DNA from: Enterococcus sp. MMGLQ5-1
GTDB lineage: Bacteria > Bacillota > Bacilli > Lactobacillales > Streptococcaceae
DNA: 64,000 nt
Reading direction: 5' to 3'
Assembly (NCBI RefSeq): GCF_013155265.1
Contig: NZ_JABJXU010000001.1
Location: 488,154 to 552,153, forward strand
The notes beneath the pieces are model-generated. The model ran no database searches. It was not told the DNA's origin and saw nothing but the letters and a program-made list of their open reading frames with translations. The translations under genes and the position numbers were made by a program. This document shows, piece by piece, positions 36,677-45,554 of this stretch; within the stretch, counting starts at the first letter, position 1; each line of letters starts with the position of its first letter.

Positions 36677-37717
36677 ATGAAAGTATCAATTATCGGTGTG
36701 ACAGGTTATAGCGGATTAGAGCTTGTCCGATTATTGCATAGCCATCCTGAAGTTGAAATAGCAGGGGTGTATGGTACGCAAAACATTGGCAAAAAAATAA
36801 GCGAGCTTTATCCACATTTAATGGGTATCTTAGATTTGCCATTAAAAGAGATTAATCATTTAGAAATTATGGCAGCGAGCGATTTGGTCTTCTTTGCAAC
36901 ACCGAGTGGTGTTTCAAGAGAGGCTGCAATTCAATTTATAGAAAATCAATTTCCAGTGATTGATTTATCAGGTGATTTTCGACTTGATTCGGCTGAAAGC
37001 TATCAAAAATGGTATAGTAAGCCAGCAACGCATGCTGCACATTTAAAGCAGGCGGTTTATGGGCTAGCAGATTTTTTAGATAAATCTTCAACTGCTGGTA
37101 CAACCTTAATTGCAAACCCGGGTTGTTATGCAACGGCATCAATTTTATCGCTTGCACCTGTTGTAATTGACGATTTAATTGATCCTGAAAGTATCATTAT
37201 TGATGCGAAATCAGGATTATCTGGTGCGGGTAAAAAACTATCCGATGCTAGCCATTATGTTGAAGTAAATGATAATATGTCAGCTTATAAAATTAATCAG
37301 CATCAGCATATTCCTGAAATTATGCTTCAATTTAATCGATGGAATACCAAAATTCCAGCAATTCAATTTTCAACCAGTCTGATTCCAGTTACTCGTGGCA
37401 TTTTTGTGACTAGCTATGTCAAATTAAAATCAGATGTTACCTATGAGGCAGTTAAAGCAGCTTATCATGAGCTTTATCAGGATAAGGTATTTATTCGTGT
37501 GATGGAAAATGATCAAACGCCGCAATTGAAGCAAGTTATCGGTACAAATTATACAGATATTGGATTATCCTATAATCCAGTAACCAATACCTTAATGGTT
37601 GTGACGGTCATTGATAATTTAATTAAAGGTGCTGCGGGACAAGCGATTCAAAATTTAAACTTATTTGCTGATTTTGACCAATTCGCTGGTTTAGATTTTG
37701 CACCAGTTTTCCCATAA
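36677..37717 (+). CDS. argC: N-acetyl-gamma-glutamyl-phosphate reductase
   Basis: 346 residues. It reduces N-acetylglutamyl phosphate to the semialdehyde with NADPH, third step of ornithine synthesis. N-terminal SIIGVTGYSGLELVRLL nucleotide loop; active-site Cys in ANPGCYATASIL; SGLSGAGK region. ATG 36677 is chosen over TTG 36668 because GGGAGG ends at 36667. First gene of argC-argJ-argD-argF, behind an ARG box; a 593-bp repeat-filled gap separates it from argJ. Confidence 0.95.
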   Translation: MKVSIIGVTGYSGLELVRLLHSHPEVEIAGVYGTQNIGKKISELYPHLMGILDLPLKEINHLEIMAASDLVFFATPSGVSREAAIQFIENQFPVIDLSGDFRLDSAESYQKWYSKPATHAAHLKQAVYGLADFLDKSSTAGTTLIANPGCYATASILSLAPVVIDDLIDPESIIIDAKSGLSGAGKKLSDASHYVEVNDNMSAYKINQHQHIPEIMLQFNRWNTKIPAIQFSTSLIPVTRGIFVTSYVKLKSDVTYEAVKAAYHELYQDKVFIRVMENDQTPQLKQVIGTNYTDIGLSYNPVTNTLMVVTVIDNLIKGAAGQAIQNLNLFADFDQFAGLDFAPVFP

Positions 37718-38016
37718 TAATATTTTAAAAGACTGAGCGAGACAAAATTCAGCTTAATAACAATTCAGCATCGAGCGCTGGGTGATTCTCTTTCGAGCTT
37801 TCTATTTTTTCGATAAAACAACTAATAACTAAAGTTGTATATTTTCTCTATCTCAAAAGTGTGAAAGCGATTGTTCGAGTATACCTAATTAGCGCTCAGC
37901 TAAAACACTGAGCAGAGTCGGAAAGTTTACATTCCAATGGAGCGTGTGTTTTGTAACAAATTATTGTGTGAGTGGAGCGAGCAAGTGCGATAGCACTCAA
38001 GCAAAGCTTGATAATA
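37718..38016. other. Non-coding hairpin-rich segment after argC
   Basis: No ORF. It begins with AGACTGAGCGAGACAAAATT, similar in style to GAGGTGGGACAAAAG at 44.7 kb, and includes the nested hairpin AAATTATT.../..AATAATTT (37958-38020) enclosing AGTGC-GATA-GCACT. It probably belongs to the same element as the following repeats. Confidence 0.55.
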
Positions 38017-38293
38017 ATTTTCTACAATGCTGAGCAGTCATCTCAGCTTTTTACTTAATCCAGTTTCGATGACCAGTATTTAGGAAAATAGATAAATCAT
38101 GCGCACGTACAGTCGTCCGCTTCCGCTGCTTTCCTAATTTTCTACAATGCTGAGCAGTCATCTCAGCTTTTTACTTAATCCAGTTTCGATGACTAGCATT
38201 TAGGAAAATAGATAAATCATGCGCGCGTACAATCGTCCGCTTCCGCTGCTTTCCTAATTTTCTACAATGCTAAGCAGTCATCTCAGCTTTTTA
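38017..38293. repeat. Two tandem 120-bp structured repeats with partial flanking units, between argC and argJ
   Basis: Units 38047-38166 and 38167-38286 differ at about five positions; a partial unit end precedes them and CTTTTTA (38287-38293) follows. Each unit has GCTGAG-CAGTCAT-CTCAGC and TTAGGAAA ... TTTCCTAA stems. The shared string CAGTCAT(C/T)TCAGCTTTTTA and GATGACCAGTATTTAGGAAA link them to the 250-bp units at 13.7 kb. The array ends exactly before the argJ ribosome site. Confidence 0.9.
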
Positions 38294-38310
38294 TGAAAGG
38301 AATAGATAAA

Positions 38311-39504
38311 ATGAAAGAAATTATAGGAAATATTGCTTCTCCAATTGGTTTTTCAGCTGATGGTGTTCATGCAAAAATGAAGAAAGCCAAACGTGACTTA
38401 GGTGTTGTCTATTCTGAAGTGCCAGCAAATTGTGCTGGTGTTTTTACTACCAATCAAGTTCAGGCTGCCCCAGTTAAATTAGATCGCGAGGTACTTAAAG
38501 GTGGCAAGCTACAAGCAATTATTGTTAATTCGGGTAATGCCAATGCTGTAACAGGTGAGCAGGGTATGATTGATGCGAAAAAAACACAAGATTTGCTAGC
38601 AGCAAAATTGTCAATTGAAGCTAGTCAAGTGGCGGTTTGTTCAACTGGAGTGATTGGCAAATGTTTACCGATGGACAAAATTGAAGCCGGTATTGAACTG
38701 TTAGACTTAGAGCGTCATCAGCCAGAATATTTTTCTGAAAGTATTTTAACAACAGATTTGGTAAAAAAAGAAATCGTAGTGACCGAGGAATTTGCGGGGA
38801 AAACTGTAACAATGTCAGGCGTCGCTAAGGGAAGTGGCATGATTCATCCAAATATGGCGACAATGCTGGCCTTTATTACGACTGATGCGAATATTTCAAG
38901 CGAGCTTTTACAGCAAATTTTAGCAGAATTAACCGAGACAACCTTTAATCAAATTACAGTTGATGGGGACACCTCAACCAATGATACTGTTTTAGTGATG
39001 GCTAATGGCTTGTCAGGACAAGCAGAGATTCAAAAGGAAAGTGAGGATTACGCGAAATTTAAATTGATGCTAGCTAAGGTCATGTCAGTCCTCGCCCAAA
39101 AAATTGCTGCAGATGGTGAGGGTGCAACTAAGCTAATTGAAGTAAATGTTAAGGGTGCAAGGAATAATTTAGATGCACGCTTGATGGCGAAAAAAATTGT
39201 TGGTTCACCGCTTGTTAAAACCGCAATTTTTGGTAGTGATCCAAATTGGGGACGGATTATCTGTGCACTCGGCTATGCGGGACCAGCATTTAATCCAGAA
39301 GTTGTCGATATTGCCCTTGCTGAACAATTTGTTTTAAAGCAAGCTGTACCAGTATCATTTGAACAAGAGAAAATGCAGGCAGCATTAAATAATAAAAAGG
39401 TTGTAATTGATGTCTTTTTAAATCAGGGTGAGTCTGAGGGAACAGCTTGGGGCTGTGATTTGACTTATGCCTATGTTGAGATTAATGCTTTGTATCATAC
39501 ATAA
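38311..39504 (+). CDS. argJ: Glutamate N-acetyltransferase / ornithine acetyltransferase
   Basis: 397 residues. It transfers the acetyl group from N-acetylornithine to glutamate (and, in bifunctional forms, from acetyl-CoA), closing the acetyl cycle. The self-cleavage site is visible in KGSGMIHPNMATMLAF, with the new N-terminal Thr following Ala. ATG 38311 is preceded by GAAAGGA (38295-38301); an in-frame ATG at 38293 lies on the edge of the repeat array. It is 33 bp from argD; argB, expected between them, is absent. Confidence 0.95.
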   Translation: MKEIIGNIASPIGFSADGVHAKMKKAKRDLGVVYSEVPANCAGVFTTNQVQAAPVKLDREVLKGGKLQAIIVNSGNANAVTGEQGMIDAKKTQDLLAAKLSIEASQVAVCSTGVIGKCLPMDKIEAGIELLDLERHQPEYFSESILTTDLVKKEIVVTEEFAGKTVTMSGVAKGSGMIHPNMATMLAFITTDANISSELLQQILAELTETTFNQITVDGDTSTNDTVLVMANGLSGQAEIQKESEDYAKFKLMLAKVMSVLAQKIAADGEGATKLIEVNVKGARNNLDARLMAKKIVGSPLVKTAIFGSDPNWGRIICALGYAGPAFNPEVVDIALAEQFVLKQAVPVSFEQEKMQAALNNKKVVIDVFLNQGESEGTAWGCDLTYAYVEINALYHT

Positions 39505-39537
39505 CAATTAACAATTAATAATTAAAGGAGGGTTTCA

Positions 39538-40683
39538 ATGTCGCATTTATTTAATAATTATGGTCGAAATGAAAAGATAGAATTTGTTAAGGGTGAAGAT
39601 GTCTATTTATATGACGCTGATAATAATCAGTATTTAGATTTCACCTCAGGAATTGGTGTAACCAATCTAGGCTATTCCTTTGAGGCACAAAAATCAGCTA
39701 TAAAGGCGCAGGTTGATCAGCTGATTCACATTCCTAATCTTTATCATAGTAGCCTTCAAGAGGCAGTGGCTGAGTTAGTCGGTGGCGAGGCGTATGTTGG
39801 GCTTTTTGTCAATAGCGGGACAGAAGCGAATGAAGCGGCGATTAAGTTTGCGCGCTTAAAAACGGGCAAACCAGAGATTATTACTTTTAAAAATGGTTTT
39901 CATGGTCGTACATATGGCTCGATGAGCGCAACAGCGCAAGAAAAAATTCAAAAGGGCTTTGCACCACTAGTACCAGGCTTTAGGTATGCTGATTTTAATG
40001 ATATTGATTCTGTTAAAGCTTTAATTTCTTCTGATACAGCGGCAATCATGTTGGAACTGATTCAAGGTGAAGGTGGTGTCTTACCAGTTGATAAAGCATT
40101 CATTACCGAATTGAGCCAATTAGCTAAAACCAACGACATTTTATTGATGATCGATGAAGTTCAAACAGGTATAGGTCGGACAGGTAAAAAATTTGCTTTT
40201 GAAAATTTTGAGATACAGCCAGATGTCTTTACACTAGCCAAGGGTCTTGCAAATGGCTTGCCTGTCGGTGCATTTTTTGCTAAGGCTGAGTATCGCTCAG
40301 TTTTTGCACCGGGTACGCATGGTTCAACCTTCGGTGGTAATCCTGTAGCTATGGCCTCTGCTAAGACAGTGCTTGAATATTTAACCCCTGATTTTTTGGC
40401 TGAGGTGACTAGAAAAGGTCAGTTTGTCTTTGACTATTTAAAGGAAAATTTAAAGCAGGTGCCAAATGTTGTAAAAATTCAAGGCATTGGTTTAATGGTT
40501 GGCATTCAGTTACTCGATTCGGCTCAAATTGCTACGATTATGCAAGAATTGCAGACTGATGGTGTACTCGTATTACGTGCAGGCAAGGATGTGCTTCGCT
40601 TATTACCACCCTTAGTAATGAGTCAAGCGCAATTAGAGCTTGGTTTAGAGAAGATTGTTAAAGCTTTAAAGGAGGTGGCTTAA
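39538..40683 (+). CDS. argD: Acetylornithine aminotransferase
   Basis: 381 residues, class III PLP aminotransferase. It converts N-acetylglutamate semialdehyde to N-acetylornithine. Visible: [34 protein letters not shown] and the PLP Lys in [26 protein letters not shown] follows. Strong SD AAAGGAGGG. The stop overlaps the argF ATG by one base (TAATG), so the two are translationally coupled. Confidence 0.95.
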   Translation: MSHLFNNYGRNEKIEFVKGEDVYLYDADNNQYLDFTSGIGVTNLGYSFEAQKSAIKAQVDQLIHIPNLYHSSLQEAVAELVGGEAYVGLFVNSGTEANEAAIKFARLKTGKPEIITFKNGFHGRTYGSMSATAQEKIQKGFAPLVPGFRYADFNDIDSVKALISSDTAAIMLELIQGEGGVLPVDKAFITELSQLAKTNDILLMIDEVQTGIGRTGKKFAFENFEIQPDVFTLAKGLANGLPVGAFFAKAEYRSVFAPGTHGSTFGGNPVAMASAKTVLEYLTPDFLAEVTRKGQFVFDYLKENLKQVPNVVKIQGIGLMVGIQLLDSAQIATIMQELQTDGVLVLRAGKDVLRLLPPLVMSQAQLELGLEKIVKALKEVA

Positions 40684-41690
40684 TGTTTCAAGGTAGAAGC
40701 TTTTTAAAAGAAATTGACTTTACGAAAAATGAATTAATGTATTTGATTGGCTTAACAGGGCATTTAAAGCAATTAAAGCAGCAAAATATACCTCATGAAT
40801 ATTTAAAAAATAAAAATATTGCCTTATTATTTGAAAAAACGAGTACAAGAACACGGTCTGCATTTACGGTTGCAGCCAATGATTTAGGGGCAAATCCAGA
40901 ATTTTTAGGTAAAGAGGATATTCAGCTAGGCCATAAGGAATCAACTGAGGACACAGCCAGAATTCTGGGCTCAATGTTTGATGGTATTGAATTTCGTGGC
41001 TTTGAGCAGACGGTAGTTGAGGATTTAGCGAAATATTCTGGTGTACCAGTTTGGAATGGTTTAACTGATCTATGGCATCCAACGCAAATGATTGCGGACT
41101 ATTTTACGATTTTAGAGTATTTTGGTAGTTTAGAGAATAAAACATTGGCTTATGTTGGGGATGGTCGCAACAATGTTGCCAATTCTTTATTAGTGACGGG
41201 CGCAATTTTAGGTGTCAATGTTCACATTGTTGCACCGAAGGCGTTGCAACCTGAGTCTGAAATTTTAACAATCGCTCAAAATTATGCTTCAAAATCAGGT
41301 AGTGCAATTTTAGTGACGGATGATGTCGCAGTAGGTGTCAAAGGTGCAGACGCACTTTATACTGATGTTTGGGTTTCAATGGGTGAAGCAGTTGATTTCA
41401 AGGCGAGAATTGATTTATTATTACCTTATCAAATTAACGCCAAATTGCTTGCACTAACAGGCAAAGCAGAGACAATTATTTTGCACTGCCTACCTGCTTT
41501 CCACGACACAGAGACAAAAACTGGTAAAGAGTTAGCTGAAAAATATGGCTATACTGAATTGGAAATTACTGATGAAATTTTCAGAAACGAACGGTCACTT
41601 GTTTTCACACAGGGTGAAAATCGGATGCACTCGATTAAGGCAATTATGGCAGCAACCTTAGGTAATTTATATATACCAGAATCTATTTAA
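40683..41690 (+). CDS. argF: Ornithine carbamoyltransferase
   Basis: 335 residues. It makes citrulline from ornithine and carbamoyl phosphate. Carbamoyl-phosphate motif STRTRS, HPTQ, and HCLPAFHD with catalytic Cys are present. The N-terminus ([14 protein letters not shown]) and length resemble the catabolic ArcB subgroup, but the location at the end of argCJD indicates a biosynthetic role; a dual role is possible. No strong terminator is seen after it. Confidence 0.93.
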   Translation: MFQGRSFLKEIDFTKNELMYLIGLTGHLKQLKQQNIPHEYLKNKNIALLFEKTSTRTRSAFTVAANDLGANPEFLGKEDIQLGHKESTEDTARILGSMFDGIEFRGFEQTVVEDLAKYSGVPVWNGLTDLWHPTQMIADYFTILEYFGSLENKTLAYVGDGRNNVANSLLVTGAILGVNVHIVAPKALQPESEILTIAQNYASKSGSAILVTDDVAVGVKGADALYTDVWVSMGEAVDFKARIDLLLPYQINAKLLALTGKAETIILHCLPAFHDTETKTGKELAEKYGYTELEITDEIFRNERSLVFTQGENRMHSIKAIMAATLGNLYIPESI

Positions 41691-41848
41691 TTTTCTTTTG
41701 ACTTACAGAGTTGCTGAGGTATTGCCTTATTATTCCTTGTTATTTATTAATAATTAAATATAATTATTTTTATATAGTGAGTAACTTAATAAAGCATATG
41801 TTTTTTGAAAATACCTTTTAGAAATTTTCAAAAAGATTATGAAAATAA

Positions 41849-41877
41849 TAGTCAAAAGTATTCTAAAATGCTAAAAT
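41849..41877 (+). promoter_or_regulatory. fba promoter
   Basis: -35 TAGTCA (41849-41854), 17-bp spacer, -10 TAAAAT (41872-41877). The leader carries a small hairpin GGGCA-AAT-TGCCC (41888-41900) before the SD. Confidence 0.55.
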
Positions 41878-41927
41878 AAGGTTGTTAGGGCAAATTGCCC
41901 GCAAAAAATTTTAGGAGGCTATTTAAC

Positions 41928-42827
41928 ATGGCAATCGTATCAGCAGAAGAATTTGTAAAAGCAGCTCGTGAAAGTGGATATGCTGTAGGTGGTTTCAATA
42001 CAAACAACCTTGAATGGACGCAAGCAATTTTACGTGCAGCGCAAGCAAAGAACGCACCAATCTTAATCCAAACATCAATGGGTGCTGGTAAATACATGGG
42101 TGGTTACAAAACTGCTTACAACTTAATCGTAAACCTAGTTGAATCTATGAATATCACTGTTCCAGTGGCAATTCATTTAGACCATGGTCATTACGATGAT
42201 GCATTAGAATGTATTGAAGTTGGTTATACTTCAATTATGTTTGATGGTTCTCACTTATCAATCGAAGAAAACTTAGAAAAGACTCGCGAAGTTGTTAAAT
42301 TAGCCCACGCTAAAGGTGTGTCTGTTGAAGCCGAAGTTGGTACTATCGGTGGTGAAGAAGACGGTATCATTGGTAAAGGTGAATTAGCACCAATCGAAGA
42401 TGCAGTTGCAATGGTTAAAACTGGTATTGACTTCTTAGCAGCTGGTATCGGTAACATCCACGGACCTTACCCTGAAAACTGGGAAGGTTTAGATTTAGAA
42501 CATTTGAAGAAATTAAACGAAGCTGTAACAGAAGCAAACGGTGGCGAAGCATTCCCAATCGTTTTACATGGCGGATCAGGTATCCCTGATGACCAAATTC
42601 GTGCTGCAATCAAGCTTGGTGTTGCGAAAGTTAACGTTAATACTGAATCACAAATTGCATTCTCTGATGCAACTCGTAAATTTGCTCGTGAATATGATGC
42701 TAATGAAGCAGAATACTTCAAGAAAAAATTATTTGATCCACGTAAATTCTTGAAATCAGGTATTGATGCTGTTCAAGGTGCTGTTGAAGAACGTATCGAC
42801 GTTTTCGGTTCTGAAGGCAAAGCATAA
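41928..42827 (+). CDS. fba: Fructose-bisphosphate aldolase, class II
   Basis: 299 residues. It cleaves fructose-1,6-bisphosphate in glycolysis. Zinc and substrate motifs: AIHLDHGHYDDALE, EAEVGTIGGEEDG, GNIHGPYP, LHGGSGIPDDQI and KVNVNTESQ. ATG 41928 with TTAGGAGG upstream; an open frame reaches 41895 without an SD. Codon use is clearly biased to C-ending codons (for example AAC, ATC, GGT), a sign of high expression, unlike most neighbours. Confidence 0.97.
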   Translation: MAIVSAEEFVKAARESGYAVGGFNTNNLEWTQAILRAAQAKNAPILIQTSMGAGKYMGGYKTAYNLIVNLVESMNITVPVAIHLDHGHYDDALECIEVGYTSIMFDGSHLSIEENLEKTREVVKLAHAKGVSVEAEVGTIGGEEDGIIGKGELAPIEDAVAMVKTGIDFLAAGIGNIHGPYPENWEGLDLEHLKKLNEAVTEANGGEAFPIVLHGGSGIPDDQIRAAIKLGVAKVNVNTESQIAFSDATRKFAREYDANEAEYFKKKLFDPRKFLKSGIDAVQGAVEERIDVFGSEGKA

Positions 42828-42852
42828 TTCGCTTTTAAAACATCATTAAATC

Positions 42853-42882
42853 AACGCTTGTCACTTGTGGCAGGCGTTTTTT
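42853..42882 (+). terminator. Terminator after fba
   Basis: Stem AACGCTTG/CAGGCGTT (with one G-U) and TTTTTT. Confidence 0.85.
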
Positions 42883-42961
42883 AGTCGTTCTCACTTTTTT
42901 ATTTGGGCTCAAATGAATGCTCAAATTGACTAGCTGTCGCAAATTATTGATTGTACAACAA

Positions 42962-43006
42962 ATGCCGAGGCATAAGCAAAATTTGTTTATGTCTCAGCAC
43001 TTTTAT
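42962..43006. terminator. Long hairpin between fba and the convergent gene
   Basis: TGCCGAGGCATAAGCAAA/TTTGTTTATGTCTCAGCA (a few mismatches), then CTTTTATAT on the + side. It may terminate the minus-strand gene that ends at 43039, or residual fba transcription. Confidence 0.6.
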
Positions 43007-43038
43007 ATGTGAATGTAAAGCAGTTAGATATCTAAAAT

Positions 43039-43851
43039 TTAATCAGTTCGTTCTGCGATAAACTCGCCATCTAAAGAATAAGTATTGGTATAAGTTGTAT
43101 ACCCCCTAATATCTTCAGCAGAAACGGTCCAAATCCATGAATCATTACTCTGAGATAAAATGACAATTGAGACGCCACGGTAATAAGCTGGTAACTGTTT
43201 GACACGATTATCAGTTTCTTTTAATAGTTTTGGGATAATTGCCCAAGGTACCTCTTGATAGTTAATGGTTTGCTTATAGGATAGCGAGATTTCGTTAGTA
43301 TTTTTTGACCATTTGAAAATCGGATTTGTTGGGTCGTACCAATACTCATCTTGTAGTTTAGTTTTAGGATTAAGGACACGGGTAACGGCGTAACTACCTG
43401 TTTTTAAAACAGGATTTCTAAAATGTAGGCTATAGTTAATTAATTGAACCTCTTGATTTTTGAAATCAGGCTTTTCGAGTAGACTTTTCATCGCGGAGCT
43501 AGTCTTTGTTTCATTTTGAAAAAGTTCACTTTTAAATGTCGAGATTGTAGTTCCAACACCGATGATTGTCCAAAGACTGCTTGAAGCTATCAAAAAAATA
43601 AGACCTAACCACCATTTAGTCCGCTTTTTCCAAAAAATTAGGATTGTAATCATAAGGATTGGGACAAAACCTAACCACCACAGGATGCTCAGAGCTTTGA
43701 TTAGATTATCTTTAAATTCAGCTGTTTGATACTCAGTCCATCCCAACAAGAGATTAGAGAAATTAATATTAGTTAAAACTAAAATAAATACAATGACTAA
43801 AAATAAGATTATTGGTATTAAGATAGTTAATATTCTAGCTATTTTTTTCAT
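43039..43851 (-). CDS. Membrane protein of unknown function
   Basis: 270 residues. Three hydrophobic helices: about residues 7-28, 55-74 and 80-102, followed by a ~165-residue domain likely outside the cell (no further hydrophobic segment; aromatic-rich, e.g. EYWYDPTNPIFKW, WIWTVSAEDIRGYTTYTN). No family recognised. Codon use is like its neighbours. On the minus strand its start is followed by MKKIARILTILIPI. It is monocistronic and convergent with fba. Confidence 0.72.
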   Translation of the reverse strand: MKKIARILTILIPIILFLVIVFILVLTNINFSNLLLGWTEYQTAEFKDNLIKALSILWWLGFVPILMITILIFWKKRTKWWLGLIFLIASSSLWTIIGVGTTISTFKSELFQNETKTSSAMKSLLEKPDFKNQEVQLINYSLHFRNPVLKTGSYAVTRVLNPKTKLQDEYWYDPTNPIFKWSKNTNEISLSYKQTINYQEVPWAIIPKLLKETDNRVKQLPAYYRGVSIVILSQSNDSWIWTVSAEDIRGYTTYTNTYSLDGEFIAERTD

Positions 43852-44012
43852 TATTAGCTGCTCACTTTCCGTTTCTTTGTCAATTACTAGTATAGCATAA
43901 GGCTTTTTAAAGAAGCTTTAAACGATTGAATGCGACTCGAGGCTAAGCGTTCTACTTTCCATTTATGGTAGCAGTGCTAGAATGCTTATTATTAATAAAA
44001 AAAGTTTATTTT

Positions 44013-44665
44013 ATGAAATATCTAGTAACAAGTGGAATAGGTATTCTAGTTTTTCAAAGCGTAATATCTTTGCTCAAGCTGTTTGATAAAAATGAGGTGG
44101 TCGTTACTGTACGTAATTTAGAAAAAGCTTTGGGTATTGAATTAGGCAAGTAAATTATTTAGATGAATCGAGTTTAGTAAAGGTATTGCTCGAGTACACA
44201 GAAAGTAGATTGCTAAACGTCGATTGTGTCACCTGAACATAAATTGAACGAAGGATTAATTACAAACTTCGGTTTAGATTATGCTATTTTAAGAAATAAT
44301 TGGTATTTAGAAAATGAGGGCCTGTTAATTGACTCGATTAAAAAAGAACAGCCCTTTGCTTCTAACTCTGGTACTGGCAGAGCGGGATGAGTGAAGAAGT
44401 CAGATTATGCTGCGGCTCGTATTTTAGCTGGCGTTGCACCGAGTAAATTAATTTATGAGTTAGGTGAGCAGCCTTTAACCTATCCTGAGTAAAAAATTTC
44501 ATTAATTTCAATGGATAAAAAGGAATATACTGTACAATTGAATTGCAATTGGTCAGCTGTTAATCGAGGTATTCAAATAGATATCAAAAATGGTTAATTA
44601 GCTCTGTTTTAGGTAATGATTTAGAGGTGTTATTAGGTCGCCCACTTGCAAAATTGATAGTTTAA
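44013..44665 (+). pseudogene. Decayed NmrA/QorB-like NAD(P)-binding protein gene
   Basis: Fragments of one family in several frames. MKYLVTSGIGIL...NEVVVTVRNLEKA (from 44013) is the start of a YtfG/QorB-type NAD(P)H-binding protein; GLDYAILRNNWYLENEG (about 44271-44321) is its conserved middle; KKSDYAAARILAG (about 44400) follows an in-frame stop; WLISSVLGNDLEVLLGRP (about 44592-44645) is its end in another frame. Frameshifts, stops and a loss of roughly 200 bp relative to the usual ~280 residues show inactivation. Confidence 0.85.
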
Positions 44666-44713
44666 TTGTGGACAGGGCTTGTGAGTTTAGGGTTTAAAAA
44701 TTCTATATTAATG

Positions 44714-44920
44714 AAGAGGTGGGACAAAAGACGTTTAACGGCGTAGAAAAAGGTGCTTACTCTCTCTGATTAAAACTGTGAAAATAGACAAGTCATTTGT
44801 TTATTCAGTTAGACGTTTTCTGTCTGATTGAATGACGTATCTGTTTGAAAAGTTTTGAGAGAGGACGCCCGTAAGTTACGAGCATAAAAAAAGGGGTTTG
44901 GATTTTTGTCCTAACTCCCT
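44714..44920. repeat. ~207-bp element bounded by imperfect inverted repeats, related to the repeats at 13.7 kb
   Basis: Left end AAGAGGTGGGACAAAAG, right end TTTTTGTCCTAACTCCCTT are near-complementary. Inside are GACGTTTAACGGCGTAGAAA (compare 13643), outer arms CTCTCTC/GAGAGAG and AAAACT/AGTTTT, and inner stem ATTCAGTTAGAC/GTCTGATTGAAT. The outer arms recall the inner module of the 250-bp units (ACTCTCTCAGAAAAGTGTG) with a different apex. No ORF. Confidence 0.7.
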
Positions 44921-44925
44921 TTTTA
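44890..44925 (+). terminator. Terminator-like hairpin at the end of the 44.7-kb element
   Basis: AGGGGTTTGGA/GTCCTAACTCCCT with G-U pairs, then TTTTTAT; a degenerate counterpart of the hairpin at 14688. Confidence 0.65.
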
Positions 44926-45003
44926 TATGGTGAAATATTAATGAAAAATATTCTGATAAAAAATAAAGCAGAAGTTTGATTTCAATCATTAAATATTATT
45001 TTC

Positions 45004-45034
45004 TTGCTATGGAGTGGACTCCATACTTTACAAT
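45004..45034 (+). promoter_or_regulatory. MerR-type promoter of the regulator gene
   Basis: -35 TTGCTA (45004-45009), 19-bp spacer, -10 TACAAT (45029-45034); the spacer holds the dyad ATGGAGTGGACTCCAT (45009-45024). The long spacer with central dyad is diagnostic of MerR-family control. Confidence 0.85.
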
Positions 45035-45060
45035 GATACTAATAGTATAGGAGGTACAAA

Positions 45061-45480
45061 ATGAATATTAAAAAGGCAGCAGAAATGTTTGATTTAACAA
45101 TTGATACACTTCGTTATTATGAACGAGTTGGCGTAATACCACCAGTTCACCGTAACAAGAGTGGCTATCGAGATTATCAAAACAATGATTTGAATTGGAT
45201 ATACTTAGCTAAAAATTTAAGAAACGCTGGATTATCAATAGAGTCTTTAATTGAGTTTGCTGATTTAGCTCAGTTAAGGGGACAACAAGATGTCGAGGCA
45301 GCACAAAAGCAAATATTGGCAGATCAGCTGGAGGAATTAGATAAAAAACTAGCCGAAATGCACGAGGTGAGAGATTTATTGGTTTATAAAATTGAAAGCT
45401 ACGATGACCATCTTGCTAAATTCAAGGCAGGTGAAATGACGCCAGATAAGGTTGAAAAGCTTTGGGAGCGAAAAAAATAA
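45061..45480 (+). CDS. MerR-family transcriptional regulator
   Basis: 139 residues. N-terminal MerR winged helix (IKKAAEMFDLTIDTLRYYERVGVIPP...SGYRDY) and a long C-terminal dimerisation helix (about 80-125). There is no cysteine at all, so it cannot sense metals or thiols by Cys ligation, unlike MerR, SoxR or NmlR. Most likely it binds an organic effector or responds to a still unknown signal. Strong SD TAGGAGGT. It precedes the redox operon, whose promoter carries a sister dyad. Confidence 0.9.
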   Translation: MNIKKAAEMFDLTIDTLRYYERVGVIPPVHRNKSGYRDYQNNDLNWIYLAKNLRNAGLSIESLIEFADLAQLRGQQDVEAAQKQILADQLEELDKKLAEMHEVRDLLVYKIESYDDHLAKFKAGEMTPDKVEKLWERKK

Positions 45481-45490
45481 TTTTTTTCGC

Positions 45491-45521
45491 TTGCACTAGA
45501 GTGCACTCCAGAGTTTATTCT
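45491..45521 (+). promoter_or_regulatory. MerR-type promoter of the redox operon
   Basis: -35 TTGCAC (45491-45496), 19-bp spacer, -10 TATTCT (45516-45521), spacer dyad CTAGAGTGCACTCCAG (45496-45511). It shares GAGTG-ACTCCA with the regulator's own promoter. Confidence 0.85.
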
Positions 45522-45554
45522 AAAGATGTAATCAAATTTAAGGAGGAGTTATCA

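Noticed and set aside
42251-42721. Minus-strand ORFs within fba
   Set aside because: They result from the strong codon bias of fba, which empties the reverse frames of stops.
44714-44920. Simple MITE of a known IS
   Set aside because: Inverted-repeat ends are visible, but I cannot see a target-site duplication or link them to a known transposase; kept only as an element of unknown type.
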